Source: Bacillota bacterium
GTDB taxonomy: Bacteria > Bacillota > Clostridia > Oscillospirales > Ruminococcaceae
Direction: 5' to 3'
NCBI GenBank assembly: GCA_023415575.1
Contig: JAEZKF010000058.1
Location: 1 to 56,901 of the forward strand
Length of the DNA: 56,901 bases
This document shows positions 8,637 through 20,359 of this stretch, piece after piece. The translations under genes were made by a program, and so were the position numbers. The notes beneath the pieces are model-generated. The model was not told where the DNA came from. It made no database searches and saw nothing but the letters and a program-made list of their open reading frames with translations. Each line of letters opens with the position of its first letter. Position 1 is the stretch's first letter.

Positions 8637-8852
8637 ATACACCTCATCAGTCTCGCTGCGCTCGCCAGACTTCTCAACGTCAAGCAGTGCTTGACGTATC
8701 TAGGAGAAGCCTTTTACCGCCTTCTCCTTTAAAGGGCAAATGTAATTTGCCTAAATGTCAGACGAAGTCTGACATTGGGAAGCGTGTAAGGCGAATCTTT
8801 GATTCGCCATGCGAAGTGCCGGATGAGGTCAATGCCAAGCACCGGATGAGGT
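8637..8852 (+). repeat. Mosaic palindromic repeat, locus 1 (full copy)
   Basis: Runs from ACCTCATCAG (8641) to CCGGATGAGGT (8829), plus an extra end fragment to 8852. Hairpin cassettes in order: ACGTCAAGC/GCTTGACGT, the AGGAGAAG core, GGCAAAT/ATTTGCC, AATGTCAGAC/GTCTGACATT and GGCGAATC/GATTCGCC. This is the most complete copy and serves as the reference. It lies between the regulator and kinase genes. Confidence 0.88.
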
Positions 8853-8887
8853 CTTTACGGGCAAATGGGGTAGGGATGGATAACCCC

Positions 8888-9580
8888 TTACTCCTTCACC
8901 TCAAACTTATACCCAACGCCCCAGACGGTCTTGAGGGTCCATTGGTCGGAAACGCCCTCGAGCTTTTCGCGCAGGCGCTTGACGTGCACATCTACGGTGC
9001 GGGAATCGCCGTAGTACTCAAAGCCCCAAACCTCGTCCAATAGCTGGTCGCGGGTATATACGCGGTTGGGGTTGCTTGCAAGGTGGAATAAAAGCTCCAG
9101 CTCCTTTGGCGGGGTATCCACCTGCTTGCCGTCCACGCGCAGTTCGTATTTTGTCATATTGACAATCAGCTTATCATACCGCACCTCTTTTACCGAGGGC
9201 TCGGACTGCTGACCGCCGGTACGGCGCAAAACCGCCTTGATGCGGGCGACAATCTCCTTTGCATCAAAGGGCTTTACAACGTAGTCATCCGCGCCGAGCT
9301 CAAGGCCGAGCACCTTGTCAAAGGTCTCGCCCTTGGCGGTGAGCATGATGATGGGTACCTCACTCTTTTTGCGGATCTCTCTGCACACCTGCCAGCCGTC
9401 TAGCTTGGGCATCATGATATCGAGAATGAGCAGGTCGGGCTTTTCCACGTCGTACTTGGTCAGAGCTGCCTCACCGTCGTTTGCAATCACCGGCGTAAAG
9501 CCTTCCTTTTCCAGATAAAGCCGCAGCAGCTCGCAGATATTCTTATCGTCATCCACCACTAAAATCTTGCCTTGCGACAT
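8888..9580 (-). CDS. OmpR/PhoB-family response regulator
   Basis: 230 residues from the ATG at 9580. The ATG nine bases upstream overlaps the AGAGG ribosome site, so the inner start is preferred. The receiver domain has the acidic pair VVDDD, the phospho-accepting Asp in LLILDIMMPK, the switch Thr in MLTAKG and Lys in VVKPF. A C-terminal winged helix (about 130-228) ends in SRTVDVHVKRLREKL and VWGVGYKF. It should bind promoter DNA after phosphorylation by the downstream kinase. The 243 bp upstream (9581-9823) are AT-rich and contain a TATAAT-like sequence, probably the operon promoter. Confidence 0.96.
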   Translation of the reverse strand: MSQGKILVVDDDKNICELLRLYLEKEGFTPVIANDGEAALTKYDVEKPDLLILDIMMPKLDGWQVCREIRKKSEVPIIMLTAKGETFDKVLGLELGADDYVVKPFDAKEIVARIKAVLRRTGGQQSEPSVKEVRYDKLIVNMTKYELRVDGKQVDTPPKELELLFHLASNPNRVYTRDQLLDEVWGFEYYGDSRTVDVHVKRLREKLEGVSDQWTLKTVWGVGYKFEVKE

Positions 9581-9823
9581 GTTACTCATTCCTCTCCATA
9601 ATAAAGTCCATGTGTATCTACACGCCGTTTGCGTTTAAAATGGCTGTATATCTTAACTCCTATTATATTTGATAATATCGGTCAGTGGTTAATAATTTAT
9701 AAATGTTTCGTGTTATTTTTTGCACAACCCGCATTCCGGCGGCCTTTTTTGAGGATTATGACCGCTATCAATCGGTTTTGCCTTAAAAGATTTTCAACAA
9801 TAATGCCCCTGTATTGTGAAAAA

Positions 9824-11143
9824 CTATGCCGCTTGAATCAACTCGTACACCTTATCAAGCGCTTCGCCGGGCGGGCACTCGATGTCGGGGGTAAGGGGCT
9901 GCCCGTTTTTGCTTAAGTCCACCCGGTACCACTTTTTAAAGGATACGCTCATGCACAGCCTTGCATTGGGGGTTTGGAAGTAGAGGCAGTCGCCGTAGGA
10001 GGACGGCAGATTACCAGATGCTTCACCCACAATCAGGCCTAGGTCATTATCGCCGATGAGCATGGCAAAATCCATGGCGGAGCTGAAGGAATATACGTTG
10101 GTCAGCACATAGACGCTGCCGTTAAAGGTCGGGTCCTTCTTCTCATTTTGGCATATAATATCCTTGTTTTTATATAAAATCGGGCCGAACCGAACCTCGC
10201 TGTCCCAACCCTTGTAGGTGTCCACATCAAGATAGCTGATAAACTCGTCTGCTACAAGCGAGTTTCCGCCGCCGTTGCCGCGCAGGTCTACCACAATGTT
10301 TGAAATGCCGTTTTGATGCACCTTTTCAAAGAAGTCCGCTACTACTGACCGGTATTCATCGTTGTACACGCACTCTAAAAGGGTAAACACCGCAACATCC
10401 TTATCCGTATCGATGGTGTAGTACACCCACTCCTCACTTTGCGGCTGATTGAGGCCCTTTATCTGTTCGACGGGCACAAAGGTATAGTGGTAATCGACAA
10501 GGCCCTCTCCCGTATCAAACGTAAAGGTAACACCGTCCGATGTATCGACGCCGAAGAAGGAAAGATACTGCCGAACGGCAATCAGGCTGTCGTAAAACTG
10601 GCTTTTTGCATATTCTTTCGTCTCATACGGGAACTGGGATAAAAACACCTCATAGAGGTCATCCGTCCTTACGCCGTTTATCATAACGGGATCGCCGTAC
10701 TCCTTCATGGCGGTTACGTCGGAGATGTAGTTATCCTCTCTAGCGGGATTTGTCCAGACGTTGGTATGGCCGTCCCCGAGGGCTGAGACAATCCGCCCCG
10801 CCGCCTGCCATAACTCTAATACGGTGACAGTCTCGCCCAAACCGGCAAGCTCCTTTTGGTATTGGGCATTCACGCGCGCAACCAAATCATCCGACCCGTC
10901 CAGCCAGGCGGGATGGCGGCTCTCCATATGGTTTATGATATATGCAAGGTCTCGCTCCGCCTGTTTTTTGGTCAGGGTATCGGTAAGGGCGCGGGTAGGT
11001 GAGAACTCCCCAACCACCCCGCGATAGGGATTAAAAAAGCATGCATATAAACTGAATAATACGCCTGCAAGCAGCACTATCACAAGGACTATAATCAAAA
11101 CCACTTTCCCGATGCTGCGTTTTCTGGTTTGTGTCGTTGTCAT
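9824..11143 (-). CDS. S41-family (C-terminal processing type) peptidase, membrane anchored
   Basis: 439 residues. One N-terminal membrane segment (about 13-36) follows a basic start. The S41 catalytic domain lies in the C-terminal half: VVDLRGNGGG (284-293), the nucleophile region VYSFSSAMDF (Ser354/355) and a GEASG strand near 373. LGDGHT at 122-127 is typical of tricorn-like S41 members, and no PDZ domain is evident. The substrate is unknown, probably a peptide or protein at the cell surface. AAAGGATAG precedes the ATG. The gene is monocistronic or leads into the two-component operon 240 bp downstream. Confidence 0.88.
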   Translation of the reverse strand: MTTTQTRKRSIGKVVLIIVLVIVLLAGVLFSLYACFFNPYRGVVGEFSPTRALTDTLTKKQAERDLAYIINHMESRHPAWLDGSDDLVARVNAQYQKELAGLGETVTVLELWQAAGRIVSALGDGHTNVWTNPAREDNYISDVTAMKEYGDPVMINGVRTDDLYEVFLSQFPYETKEYAKSQFYDSLIAVRQYLSFFGVDTSDGVTFTFDTGEGLVDYHYTFVPVEQIKGLNQPQSEEWVYYTIDTDKDVAVFTLLECVYNDEYRSVVADFFEKVHQNGISNIVVDLRGNGGGNSLVADEFISYLDVDTYKGWDSEVRFGPILYKNKDIICQNEKKDPTFNGSVYVLTNVYSFSSAMDFAMLIGDNDLGLIVGEASGNLPSSYGDCLYFQTPNARLCMSVSFKKWYRVDLSKNGQPLTPDIECPPGEALDKVYELIQAA

Positions 11144-11218
11144 GTCTTTCTATCCTTTCAATCTACACCTGTTCCTCCCAATTATATCCGATTGAATTAC
11201 AAATGAAAAGCAAAGATG

Positions 11219-11257
11219 AAAAAACCGCCCTGCCAAAGTGCTTGACAGGGCGGTTTA
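11219..11257 (-). terminator. Terminator of the lipoprotein gene
   Basis: Minus-strand stem AAACCGCCCTG/CAGGGCGGTTT followed by six T residues, three bases beyond the stop of the lipoprotein gene. Confidence 0.9.
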
Positions 11258-11260
11258 ATC

Positions 11261-11764
11261 CTAGCTAATCCAATGGTTATCGACTTTATTGATTTTCCAT
11301 GTGTCGCCTTGCTTAACCAGATAAAACTCGGCGCCCTCGGTGTCCATGCCGCCTTGGGATGTCTTAGCGCGGACGGAGAGGTCGGTATCGGATTTGCTGA
11401 TTACCGAGAAGGTTAAAAGCACCCCGTTGTTCATCCCGTCGGTGTAGCCTTCCTCCTTGAGCTGGTCGTAGCTTTTGGTGAGGATGGTAAGGTCTGTATC
11501 CTTGCTGTATGTTTCAAGCACGGCGGCAAGGGCGCTTGCATCCGCCTGCGAGAGGCCTGCAAGGTCAATCGATACGTACCTGACGTCATTCTCCTTCCAC
11601 CAGTCCTCCCCCCACAGATAATTGATTACCGCGATATAGGGGTTTTCATTGCCCGGGCCGTAATCCTCGGAGGGAAGCACCTCACCAGCCGGCGCGCATC
11701 CCGAAAGTATAAGCAAGCCCGCCAGACACAGCGCGGGGAATACTACAAGCAAACGTTTCAACAA
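11261..11764 (-). CDS. Small lipoprotein, DUF4829-like fold possible
   Basis: About 167 residues. The TTG start at 11764 is chosen because AAGGAG lies 5 nt upstream; a GTG at 11770 overlaps that site. The N-terminus is a lipoprotein signal with lipobox LILSGC, so the mature protein is anchored outside the membrane. The C-terminal part (EFYLVKQGDTWKINKVDNHW) resembles small SnoaL/NTF2-like secreted domains that end in a WKI motif, but I cannot assign a function. A strong terminator follows. Confidence 0.75.
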   Translation of the reverse strand: MLKRLLVVFPALCLAGLLILSGCAPAGEVLPSEDYGPGNENPYIAVINYLWGEDWWKENDVRYVSIDLAGLSQADASALAAVLETYSKDTDLTILTKSYDQLKEEGYTDGMNNGVLLTFSVISKSDTDLSVRAKTSQGGMDTEGAEFYLVKQGDTWKINKVDNHWIS

Positions 11765-11992
11765 TGTCACTCCTTAATGATGTCGGTGTCGGGGTGCCCT
11801 ATGCCGAGAAGCGAAACCCGGGGGAGAGGGTAGGACATTTTCCCGATACGGAGGTTATTCTGTAATACAGTGTAAAATCAGGGGCTAATTGTTTCAAGGG
11901 CCGGTTTAAATATTGTGGGGTATTTTGAATCAATTGGCGCGGGGAAGACCGCGCCGTTTGCTGTTTTTGTGGTAAAAGAGGGAGGATAGGAG

Positions 11993-12060
11993 ACCTCATC
12001 CGGCGCACACGCTTTCCAATGTCAGACTTCGTCTGACATTTAGGCAAATTACATTTGCCC
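11993..12060 (-). repeat. Mosaic palindromic repeat, locus 2 (truncated)
   Basis: Half copy in the opposite orientation to locus 1: ACCTCATCCGGCGC end, the AATGTCAGAC/GTCTGACATT hairpin and the GGCAAAT/ATTTGCC hairpin, then a break. The core and the other terminus are absent. The remaining 11765-11992 shows no gene. Confidence 0.82.
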
Positions 12061-12081
12061 TCGCGCGCCACTTTCATTTTC

Positions 12082-13083
12082 TTAAATATAAAACTCCTTA
12101 ATCGCCTCGTAGGACGGCTTGCTTAACAGGTGTTCATGCCTTACGTCCGCCAGGGTGACCACCTTGCAGTTCTTTATCCTTTCTGCCACCCGCATAGAGG
12201 ACGCATGGGTGATGGTGGTGTCCAGAGTCGATGCGATGATAAGCACCGGTTCATCAATCGATTTGGCATAATCATAGGGGTCTACGTTATACCCCCACAG
12301 GATCCGGTAAAAGGTCTTTTTGATTACCGGGGCCTTTTGATTCCTTTGCGCATTGTGGAGAGTGAGCTCCCAATGCTCATCATAGGGCGCAAGCAACACA
12401 AGGGATGCAAGGTCCCTGCGAGAGGCAAGATAAGATGCCGGCCCTGTCCCGATGCTGTAGCCAATGGCGGTTACGGCGGATGTATCGACAAAGTCCCATG
12501 TGACGGCGGTATCAAAGGTATCAATCGCCATCCTTTTCATCGCGGCCTCTGATACGTCACCTTCGCTTAGCCCGTAACTCGGATAATCCGTGCACAATAG
12601 GTTGCAGCCCGCAAAATACTCTGACAAGACCCCTTCCTCATAGAACTTTCGCAGGGTTTTGGCGGAACATTCTCCCGCCCCGTTAAAAAAGATGATAAGC
12701 GGCGCCTTTTTATCCGATTGCTTATACAGCCAGCCATCCATATTCCCGTTTAGGGTAGGGATGGTTACACTCTGCATGCTGTCAAGACCCATCAAAAACT
12801 TCTCACTGCCTATGTCCCTGACCCCCTGAATCGGGGAGCTTGTCATGGTAAAAACGGCCGCGCAGTAGAGGATAAACATCATTACAAGAAAAAGAATGAA
12901 CATCTTAACCAGTAAGAGCTTACTCTTTTTCATTTTGCCTTCCACATAAAAGAAAACGGCAAACACTAGGGGGACAAAAGCGTAAAGAAAATACGACCTT
13001 GTTTGAACGGTAAAAATACAGCCGATGAGTGATACTGCCATTATTGCGATAAAGACCCAGTCCCGCGTTTTGAGTCTGTTCAT
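12082..13083 (-). CDS. Membrane-anchored alpha/beta hydrolase
   Basis: 333 residues from the ATG at 13083, which has GGGGG 5 nt upstream; an earlier in-frame start lacks one. Three hydrophobic segments (about 8-75) anchor the protein. A serine hydrolase domain follows, with oxyanion segment IIFFNGAGE, nucleophile elbow GYSIGTG, an acid in STLDTTITH and a catalytic His in DVRHEHLL. It resembles the BAAT/DUF1749-like or YqkD/BEM46 group of membrane hydrolases. The substrate cannot be told. The stop is only 22 bp from truncated repeat locus 2. Confidence 0.85.
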   Translation of the reverse strand: MNRLKTRDWVFIAIMAVSLIGCIFTVQTRSYFLYAFVPLVFAVFFYVEGKMKKSKLLLVKMFILFLVMMFILYCAAVFTMTSSPIQGVRDIGSEKFLMGLDSMQSVTIPTLNGNMDGWLYKQSDKKAPLIIFFNGAGECSAKTLRKFYEEGVLSEYFAGCNLLCTDYPSYGLSEGDVSEAAMKRMAIDTFDTAVTWDFVDTSAVTAIGYSIGTGPASYLASRRDLASLVLLAPYDEHWELTLHNAQRNQKAPVIKKTFYRILWGYNVDPYDYAKSIDEPVLIIASTLDTTITHASSMRVAERIKNCKVVTLADVRHEHLLSKPSYEAIKEFYI

Positions 13084-13222
13084 ATGTACCCCCTGCAGTT
13101 GTTTCGTTACAGTCAAGCCCCTTTGATATTCATTTCAGTATTAACCTTTTATCCATATTTGTCAAGTTTTATAAGAAAGGTGGGCAAGAAAATTGCAGCG
13201 GGAGGGGGGTAACGTCCTTTGC

Positions 13223-13402
13223 ACCTCATCCGGCGCACACGCTTCCCAATGTCAGACTTCGTCTGACATTTAGGCAAATTACATTTGCCCTTTAAAGGGG
13301 AAGGCTTTAACTGACTTCTCTTAAACGTCAATCTTGATTGACGTTGGTACGCTTGCTTGACGTTGAGAAGACTGGCGAGTGAAACGAGACTGATGAGGTG
13401 TA
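13223..13402 (-). repeat. Mosaic palindromic repeat, locus 3 (full copy)
   Basis: From ACCTCATCCGGCGC to CTGATGAGGTGTA, the reverse orientation of locus 1. It contains AATGTCAGAC/GTCTGACATT, GGCAAAT/ATTTGCC, a shortened core, and AACGTCAATC/GATTGACGTT plus a second related GCTTGCTTGACGTT arm. It ends 11 bp before the stop of the next gene. Confidence 0.88.
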
Positions 13403-13412
13403 CTCAAGAAGG

Positions 13413-14549
13413 CTACCAGAACCTATATAACGCTTCATCATCATGCTTAAACGCCCAATCCTTGTTACGCTGCAGATAGGTCGCAAGCTCAAATGCCCAT
13501 TGAAACTCTTCTGGGTCTTTGCCCTCTTCAGCGAGCCTCTTTGTCAACCGCCCACGAAAATCTCCGGGGCAGATTAGCTCGGTGAAGTCATATACGATTA
13601 CATCTAAATCCTTAAATATCATGTATTCTTTCAAATCCTTTGTAAGTATGCTTTTACCATCTATCCATATACAAGCGTCATCCTGATAAAACTCATTTTG
13701 ATAAAAGGCCTGCAAAAATAGAATCGGTTCATACTCTACGTCCTCATCACCCTCATCGCTGATACGAACCGCATACATGTCATACTCGCCAATTAGCTTT
13801 TCACTGTACGGTGAACCCCATCGCTCGCCGTAACGTCCCCTGCAGATTCGTACACCGTTTTCGGGCATCCCCAGTTCTCTCATCCAGTCGCTTATGATAT
13901 CTGAAATCACAATCCCGTAATCCAAAGAGCTAGGAGAACGTGCTGCGGCAATGCGCATTACCATCGGTTTTATAAATTTACTGATATTTTCATTGTAATA
14001 CTGCTCAACCAAGAGCCATGTTTCGTTTACTGCCACAAACGGGTCACTCGGACTATATTCCTTAATCTTCTGTTCTAAGCTTATTCTTTTAACAAGCGAT
14101 GTAATGTTGTAAACGGAAACGGTATCATCCTTATATACACGATAGCTCTTAAGCTCGTTGGGGGTATATGTCTTTTCGTCTATCACAATCCGCACGTTTT
14201 TTGCTTTAAGGTCTGCGTTATAAAATGCCTGCAGGTATAATATCGCAAAGTCCTCTCCTGCAGAGGGCGTGACTGTTATTACCGTATATTTGTTGTCCGG
14301 TTCGCTTGAATCCGTAGTGTATTCCCCGTTAACCTGCATAACCGACACGCCATGAAAATTCTTAACACCTTTCAAGCTAAGATTAGCAGGCAGGTCGACG
14401 TAATAGCCCAGCATTTGCAGGGAATACCCCTGCACAATCTCTTCTTCGCTAACGCTCATGGCTTCTTTCTCTGCCCCTGTTGCAGAACAGCCGCAAAGTA
14501 TCAAAAAAACGACTAAAAAGGCGCCTATCCAGTCTATCTTCTTTTTCAT
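13413..14549 (-). CDS. Lipoprotein with an internal domain duplication
   Basis: 378 residues. The ATG at 14549 (AGAAAGGA upstream) gives a lysine-rich signal with lipobox ILCGC. Two segments are clearly related: FAILYLQAFYNADLKAKNVR...YTPNELKSYRVYKDDTVSVYNIT and PILFLQAFYQNEFYQDDACI...LTKDLKEYMIFKDLDVIVYDFT. Each reads LQAFY, about 20 residues, L K x Y (R/M) (V/I) (Y/F) K D x D V x V Y. Function unknown; the protein is expected at the outer face of the membrane. Its codon use is more A+T-rich than that of gyrA next door. Confidence 0.78.
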   Translation of the reverse strand: MKKKIDWIGAFLVVFLILCGCSATGAEKEAMSVSEEEIVQGYSLQMLGYYVDLPANLSLKGVKNFHGVSVMQVNGEYTTDSSEPDNKYTVITVTPSAGEDFAILYLQAFYNADLKAKNVRIVIDEKTYTPNELKSYRVYKDDTVSVYNITSLVKRISLEQKIKEYSPSDPFVAVNETWLLVEQYYNENISKFIKPMVMRIAAARSPSSLDYGIVISDIISDWMRELGMPENGVRICRGRYGERWGSPYSEKLIGEYDMYAVRISDEGDEDVEYEPILFLQAFYQNEFYQDDACIWIDGKSILTKDLKEYMIFKDLDVIVYDFTELICPGDFRGRLTKRLAEEGKDPEEFQWAFELATYLQRNKDWAFKHDDEALYRFW

Positions 14550-14759
14550 TGCTTTGAATCCTTTCTGGGCTATCAAGCTCTAAAATTAATCAAATATGGA
14601 AGTTTATTTTTAATATAAGCTATAAACGGCAAAACCCATCGGTATCACCTTCTCCTAAAAATATAACGATTTGAGAAGATGTTTGTGACATAACCTATTG
14701 AATAAGTAAATTATTCATATTGCAATAAACCAATACTTATGTTACCTGTAAACGCAAAG

Positions 14760-14796
14760 CAAAAACAGCGCGGGGTACTTTCACATACCCCGCGCC
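14760..14796 (-). terminator. Terminator of gyrA
   Basis: Minus-strand stem GCGCGGGGTA/TACCCCGCGC followed by TGTTTTTG, just past the gyrA stop. The neighbouring stretch 14550-14759 contains no gene. Confidence 0.88.
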
Positions 14797-14809
14797 TTTT
14801 GCGCTTTCT

Positions 14810-17350
<2,541 letters not shown>

Positions 17351-17510
17351 AATCTGATTTGCCACCTTTTTTGTGGAACGAGGGTAGGAACCCGCCCTCG
17401 CACCGCGTCCTTATTTTATCAAAACTCCCTAAGGAAAAAGCGTTTTGGGTTAGTTTATCCGGCGTATGGTAAATGGGGATATGCCGGACTTTTATTTCAT
17501 CTGGCGTATG

Positions 17511-17730
17511 ACCTCATCCGGCGCTAGTGGACCTCATCCGGCGCTAGTGGACCCCATCCGGCGCTACGCATGGCGAATCAAAGATTCGCCTTACACCTTT
17601 CTCCTACAAGGAGAAGGCTTGAGTTTAGCGCTTATCTAAGGCTTCTCCTTGATACGTCAATCTTGATTGACGTTGTCAAGCTTGCTTGACGTTGAGAAGC
17701 TGTCAGCCGTAGGCTGACTGATGAGGTGTA
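17511..17730 (-). repeat. Mosaic palindromic repeat, locus 4, with amplified end
   Basis: Reverse orientation. The ACCTCATCCGGCGC end is present three times in a 20-bp tandem (17511, 17531 and 17551; the third reads ACCCCATC). Then come GGCGAATC/GATTCGCC, an uninterrupted CTCCTACAAGGAG core hairpin, the AACGTCAATC/GATTGACGTT cassette, and the GTCAGCC/GGCTGAC hairpin. It occupies the gyrA upstream region, six bases from the end of the YcxB-like gene. I see no clear promoter for gyrA in 17351-17510. Confidence 0.88.
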
Positions 17731-17736
17731 CCCTTC

Positions 17737-18291
17737 TTACCTCTTCCCGCAAACCGTAACCTTCTCGCAGCGGCTGCGCAGGTGGTCGGTGATGCGGGCA
17801 AGGTCTTTTTCATCCGCCGCGCGCTTTGGGATGCAGTAAAGCCCTTTGCCGCCAGCGGTAATCAGGATAAAGAAATCGCGGGTATCAATAAGATGGGTCT
17901 CATCATACAAAACCCTTCCTGCGCTGCGCTCCGATTCCTCAATCACAATCGCCTTGTCATAAAAGGCAAGCTCGTAGGAAAACCGCCCGCTTACGGCGCG
18001 CTCTGCAGCGGCCTTGGCCTGAATAAGCGGCATCAGCCACACGGCTGCCAAAATGACTGCGCAAAGCACCGACATCACAATACCAACCGTATAGGCTGGC
18101 TCGACAACCACGGCCTGTATATACATCGCAAGAATGATGACCAGCGCTGCACTCTGAACAATCTTCAAATTCAATGACCGCCTGATATAAGCGGTTCGGA
18201 CTGCCGAGCGGATTTCTGCCTCTTTCAGCACATAGCTCAACCGCGCAAGCACCGGAGAATACTCTTCTTTTCCTACCAACGTGTCATCCAT
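17737..18291 (-). CDS. YcxB-like membrane protein
   Basis: 184 residues. Two adjacent membrane segments (about 48-90) are followed by a cytoplasmic YcxB-like domain, recognisable by RVLYDETHLIDTRDFFILIT and GGKGLYCIPKRA. Function is unknown in the family. It starts 34 bp after gyrB with AGAGGAGAAA as ribosome site, so it is probably co-transcribed with gyrB. Confidence 0.8.
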   Translation of the reverse strand: MDDTLVGKEEYSPVLARLSYVLKEAEIRSAVRTAYIRRSLNLKIVQSAALVIILAMYIQAVVVEPAYTVGIVMSVLCAVILAAVWLMPLIQAKAAAERAVSGRFSYELAFYDKAIVIEESERSAGRVLYDETHLIDTRDFFILITAGGKGLYCIPKRAADEKDLARITDHLRSRCEKVTVCGKR

Positions 18292-18325
18292 GCCGCTTTC
18301 TCCTCTCTAATTACATTGCTATAGC

Positions 18326-20254
18326 TTAGACGTCGAGGTTTACAACGTACTGGGCGTTTTGCTCGATAAACTCTCTGCGCGGGCCTACCTTGTCGCCCAT
18401 GAGGATGGTGAAGATTTCATCGGCGCGCACGGCGTCCTCCATCTCAACCTTGAGCATGACACGGCGCTCGGGGTCCATGGTGGTCTCCCAAAGCTGATCC
18501 GAGTCCATCTCACCAAGACCCTTATAGCGCTGGATGTCGACGTTGCCGCCGAGCTCCTCAATATACCTGTCGCGCTCCTTGTCGGAGTAGGCATATCGAA
18601 TCTGCTTGCCCTTGGTCAGCTTATACAGCGGCGGCTGGGCAAGGTAGACATGGCCGTGTTCAATCAGCGGGCGCATAAAGCGGAAGAAGAAGGTCAAAAG
18701 CAATGTGCGGATGTGCGAGCCGTCGACATCGGCATCCGCCATGATGATAACCTTGTTGTAGCGAAGCTTTTCAATATCAAACTCATCGCCGATTCCGGTT
18801 CCGAGTGCAGTGATAACCGGCATGAGCTTATCATTGCCGTACACCTTGTCAAGGCGGGCCTTTTCTACATTGAGCATCTTACCCCACAAGGGAAGGATCG
18901 CCTGGAACCGTCTATCGCGACCGCCTTTCGCGCTGCCGCCTGCCGAGTCTCCCTCTACGATGTAGATCTCGGTGCGGACATTGTCGCGCTCAATACAGTC
19001 GGCAAGCTTTCCGGGCAGGGATGCGCTTTCAAGTGCCGATTTGCGGCGTGTTAAGTCACGCGCACGTCTTGCGGCCTCTCTTGCGCGGGCAGCGCCCAAT
19101 GCCTTATCAAAGATGATGCGGGCAGTAGACGGGTTTTCCTCAAAGTAGGTCATAAGCTTGTCGTACACCATGTTGTCCACCATGGTACGAATCTCGGTGT
19201 TGCCGAGCTTGGTCTTGGTCTGGCCCTCGAACTGAGCCTCTCGCACCTTGACCGATATGATGGCGGTAAGACCCTCGCGCACATCCTCGCCCGAGAGGTT
19301 CTTATCGTTTTCCTTGAGATAGCCCTGTTTTCTGCCGTATTCGTTAAACACGCGGGTCAGGGCTGTTTTAAAGCCTGTTTCGTGGGTACCGCCCTCGCCG
19401 GTGTTGATGTCGTTTGCAAACGAAAGCACAATCTCGTTGTAGCTGTCGTTGTACTGCATGGCGACCTCTGCGCTGTTGTCGCCCGACTGGGAGGAGAAGT
19501 AGATCACCTCGTCATGCAGAACCTCCACCGCCTTGCGCTTGTGGATGTGCTCCACAAAGCTGCGGATACCGCCCTCGTACCGCATATCGGTGACAATCGC
19601 CTCTTCGGGACGGCTGTCCTTGAGGACGATGCGCACCCCTGCATTCAGGAATGCCTGCTCGCGCAGACGGTTAAGCAGGGTTTCGTAGTCAAAGGTGGTT
19701 TCCTCAAAGATTTCGGGGTCGGGCTTAAAGACAACGGTGGTACCCTTTTTGGTGCTGTCGCCCACGCGCTCAAGCCCGGTAACAATGTTGCCGCGCTCAA
19801 ACCGCTGGCGGTACTTGCCGGTACCGTCGTCAACCTCAACCTCCAGCCATTCGGATAGGGCGTTAACAACCGACGCGCCAACGCCGTGCAAACCGCCCGA
19901 CACCTTATAGCCGGAGCCGCCGAACTTACCACCTGCGTGCAGAACGGTAAAGACAACCGTCACGGCGGGGATGCCCATCTTCGGATGGATGCCGATGGGG
20001 ATACCGCGTCCGTCATCGATAACACGGATGACGTCATGAGGCAGAATCTCGACAACAATCTCGTCGCAGTAGCCCGCAAGCGCCTCGTCGATTGCGTTAT
20101 CTACAATCTCATATACCAGATGATGCAGCCCTCTGGGGCCGGTCGTACCGATATACATGCCCGGACGTTTGCGAACTGCTTCCAGACCCTCTAGTACCTG
20201 TATCTGACTCTCATCATAGACCTGAGCGTCTTGTCCGATGCGTTCGTTTTCCAA
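18326..20254 (-). CDS. gyrB: DNA gyrase subunit B
   Basis: 642 residues. The TTG at 20254 has GGAGG 8 nt upstream; an ATG five codons earlier contains that site within its own codons, so TTG is preferred. This is the ATPase subunit of gyrase: a GHKL domain with EIVDNAIDEA, DDGRGIP and GGLHGVGASVVNALS, a transducer domain, and a TOPRIM domain with EGDSAGGSAK and the metal site DADVDGSHI, ending with the usual short C-terminal domain (QRYKGLGEM). Length matches Firmicute GyrB. Confidence 0.98.
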   Translation of the reverse strand: MENERIGQDAQVYDESQIQVLEGLEAVRKRPGMYIGTTGPRGLHHLVYEIVDNAIDEALAGYCDEIVVEILPHDVIRVIDDGRGIPIGIHPKMGIPAVTVVFTVLHAGGKFGGSGYKVSGGLHGVGASVVNALSEWLEVEVDDGTGKYRQRFERGNIVTGLERVGDSTKKGTTVVFKPDPEIFEETTFDYETLLNRLREQAFLNAGVRIVLKDSRPEEAIVTDMRYEGGIRSFVEHIHKRKAVEVLHDEVIYFSSQSGDNSAEVAMQYNDSYNEIVLSFANDINTGEGGTHETGFKTALTRVFNEYGRKQGYLKENDKNLSGEDVREGLTAIISVKVREAQFEGQTKTKLGNTEIRTMVDNMVYDKLMTYFEENPSTARIIFDKALGAARAREAARRARDLTRRKSALESASLPGKLADCIERDNVRTEIYIVEGDSAGGSAKGGRDRRFQAILPLWGKMLNVEKARLDKVYGNDKLMPVITALGTGIGDEFDIEKLRYNKVIIMADADVDGSHIRTLLLTFFFRFMRPLIEHGHVYLAQPPLYKLTKGKQIRYAYSDKERDRYIEELGGNVDIQRYKGLGEMDSDQLWETTMDPERRVMLKVEMEDAVRADEIFTILMGDKVGPRREFIEQNAQYVVNLDV

Positions 20255-20359
20255 AGTGATAACCTCCATTTCGCCGCTTTACGAGGCGATTAGTGTGTAT
20301 ATGAGTGTTCCGCAAGGCGGATACCGATTATCCTATCCGACCGGTAAACGGCTTTGTTT

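Noticed and set aside
8641..8829. Possible CRISPR array from the repeated sequences
   Set aside because: The repeats are scattered, lack regular spacing and unique spacers, and no cas gene is present.
8558..9043. Recurring peptide SPLKGKCNLPKCQTKSDIGK in open frames at 8558, 11799, 13149 and 25488
   Set aside because: These frames are read-through of the palindromic repeat cassettes; they lack ribosome sites and run in and out of repeats, so the shared peptide reflects DNA repeat identity, not a protein family.
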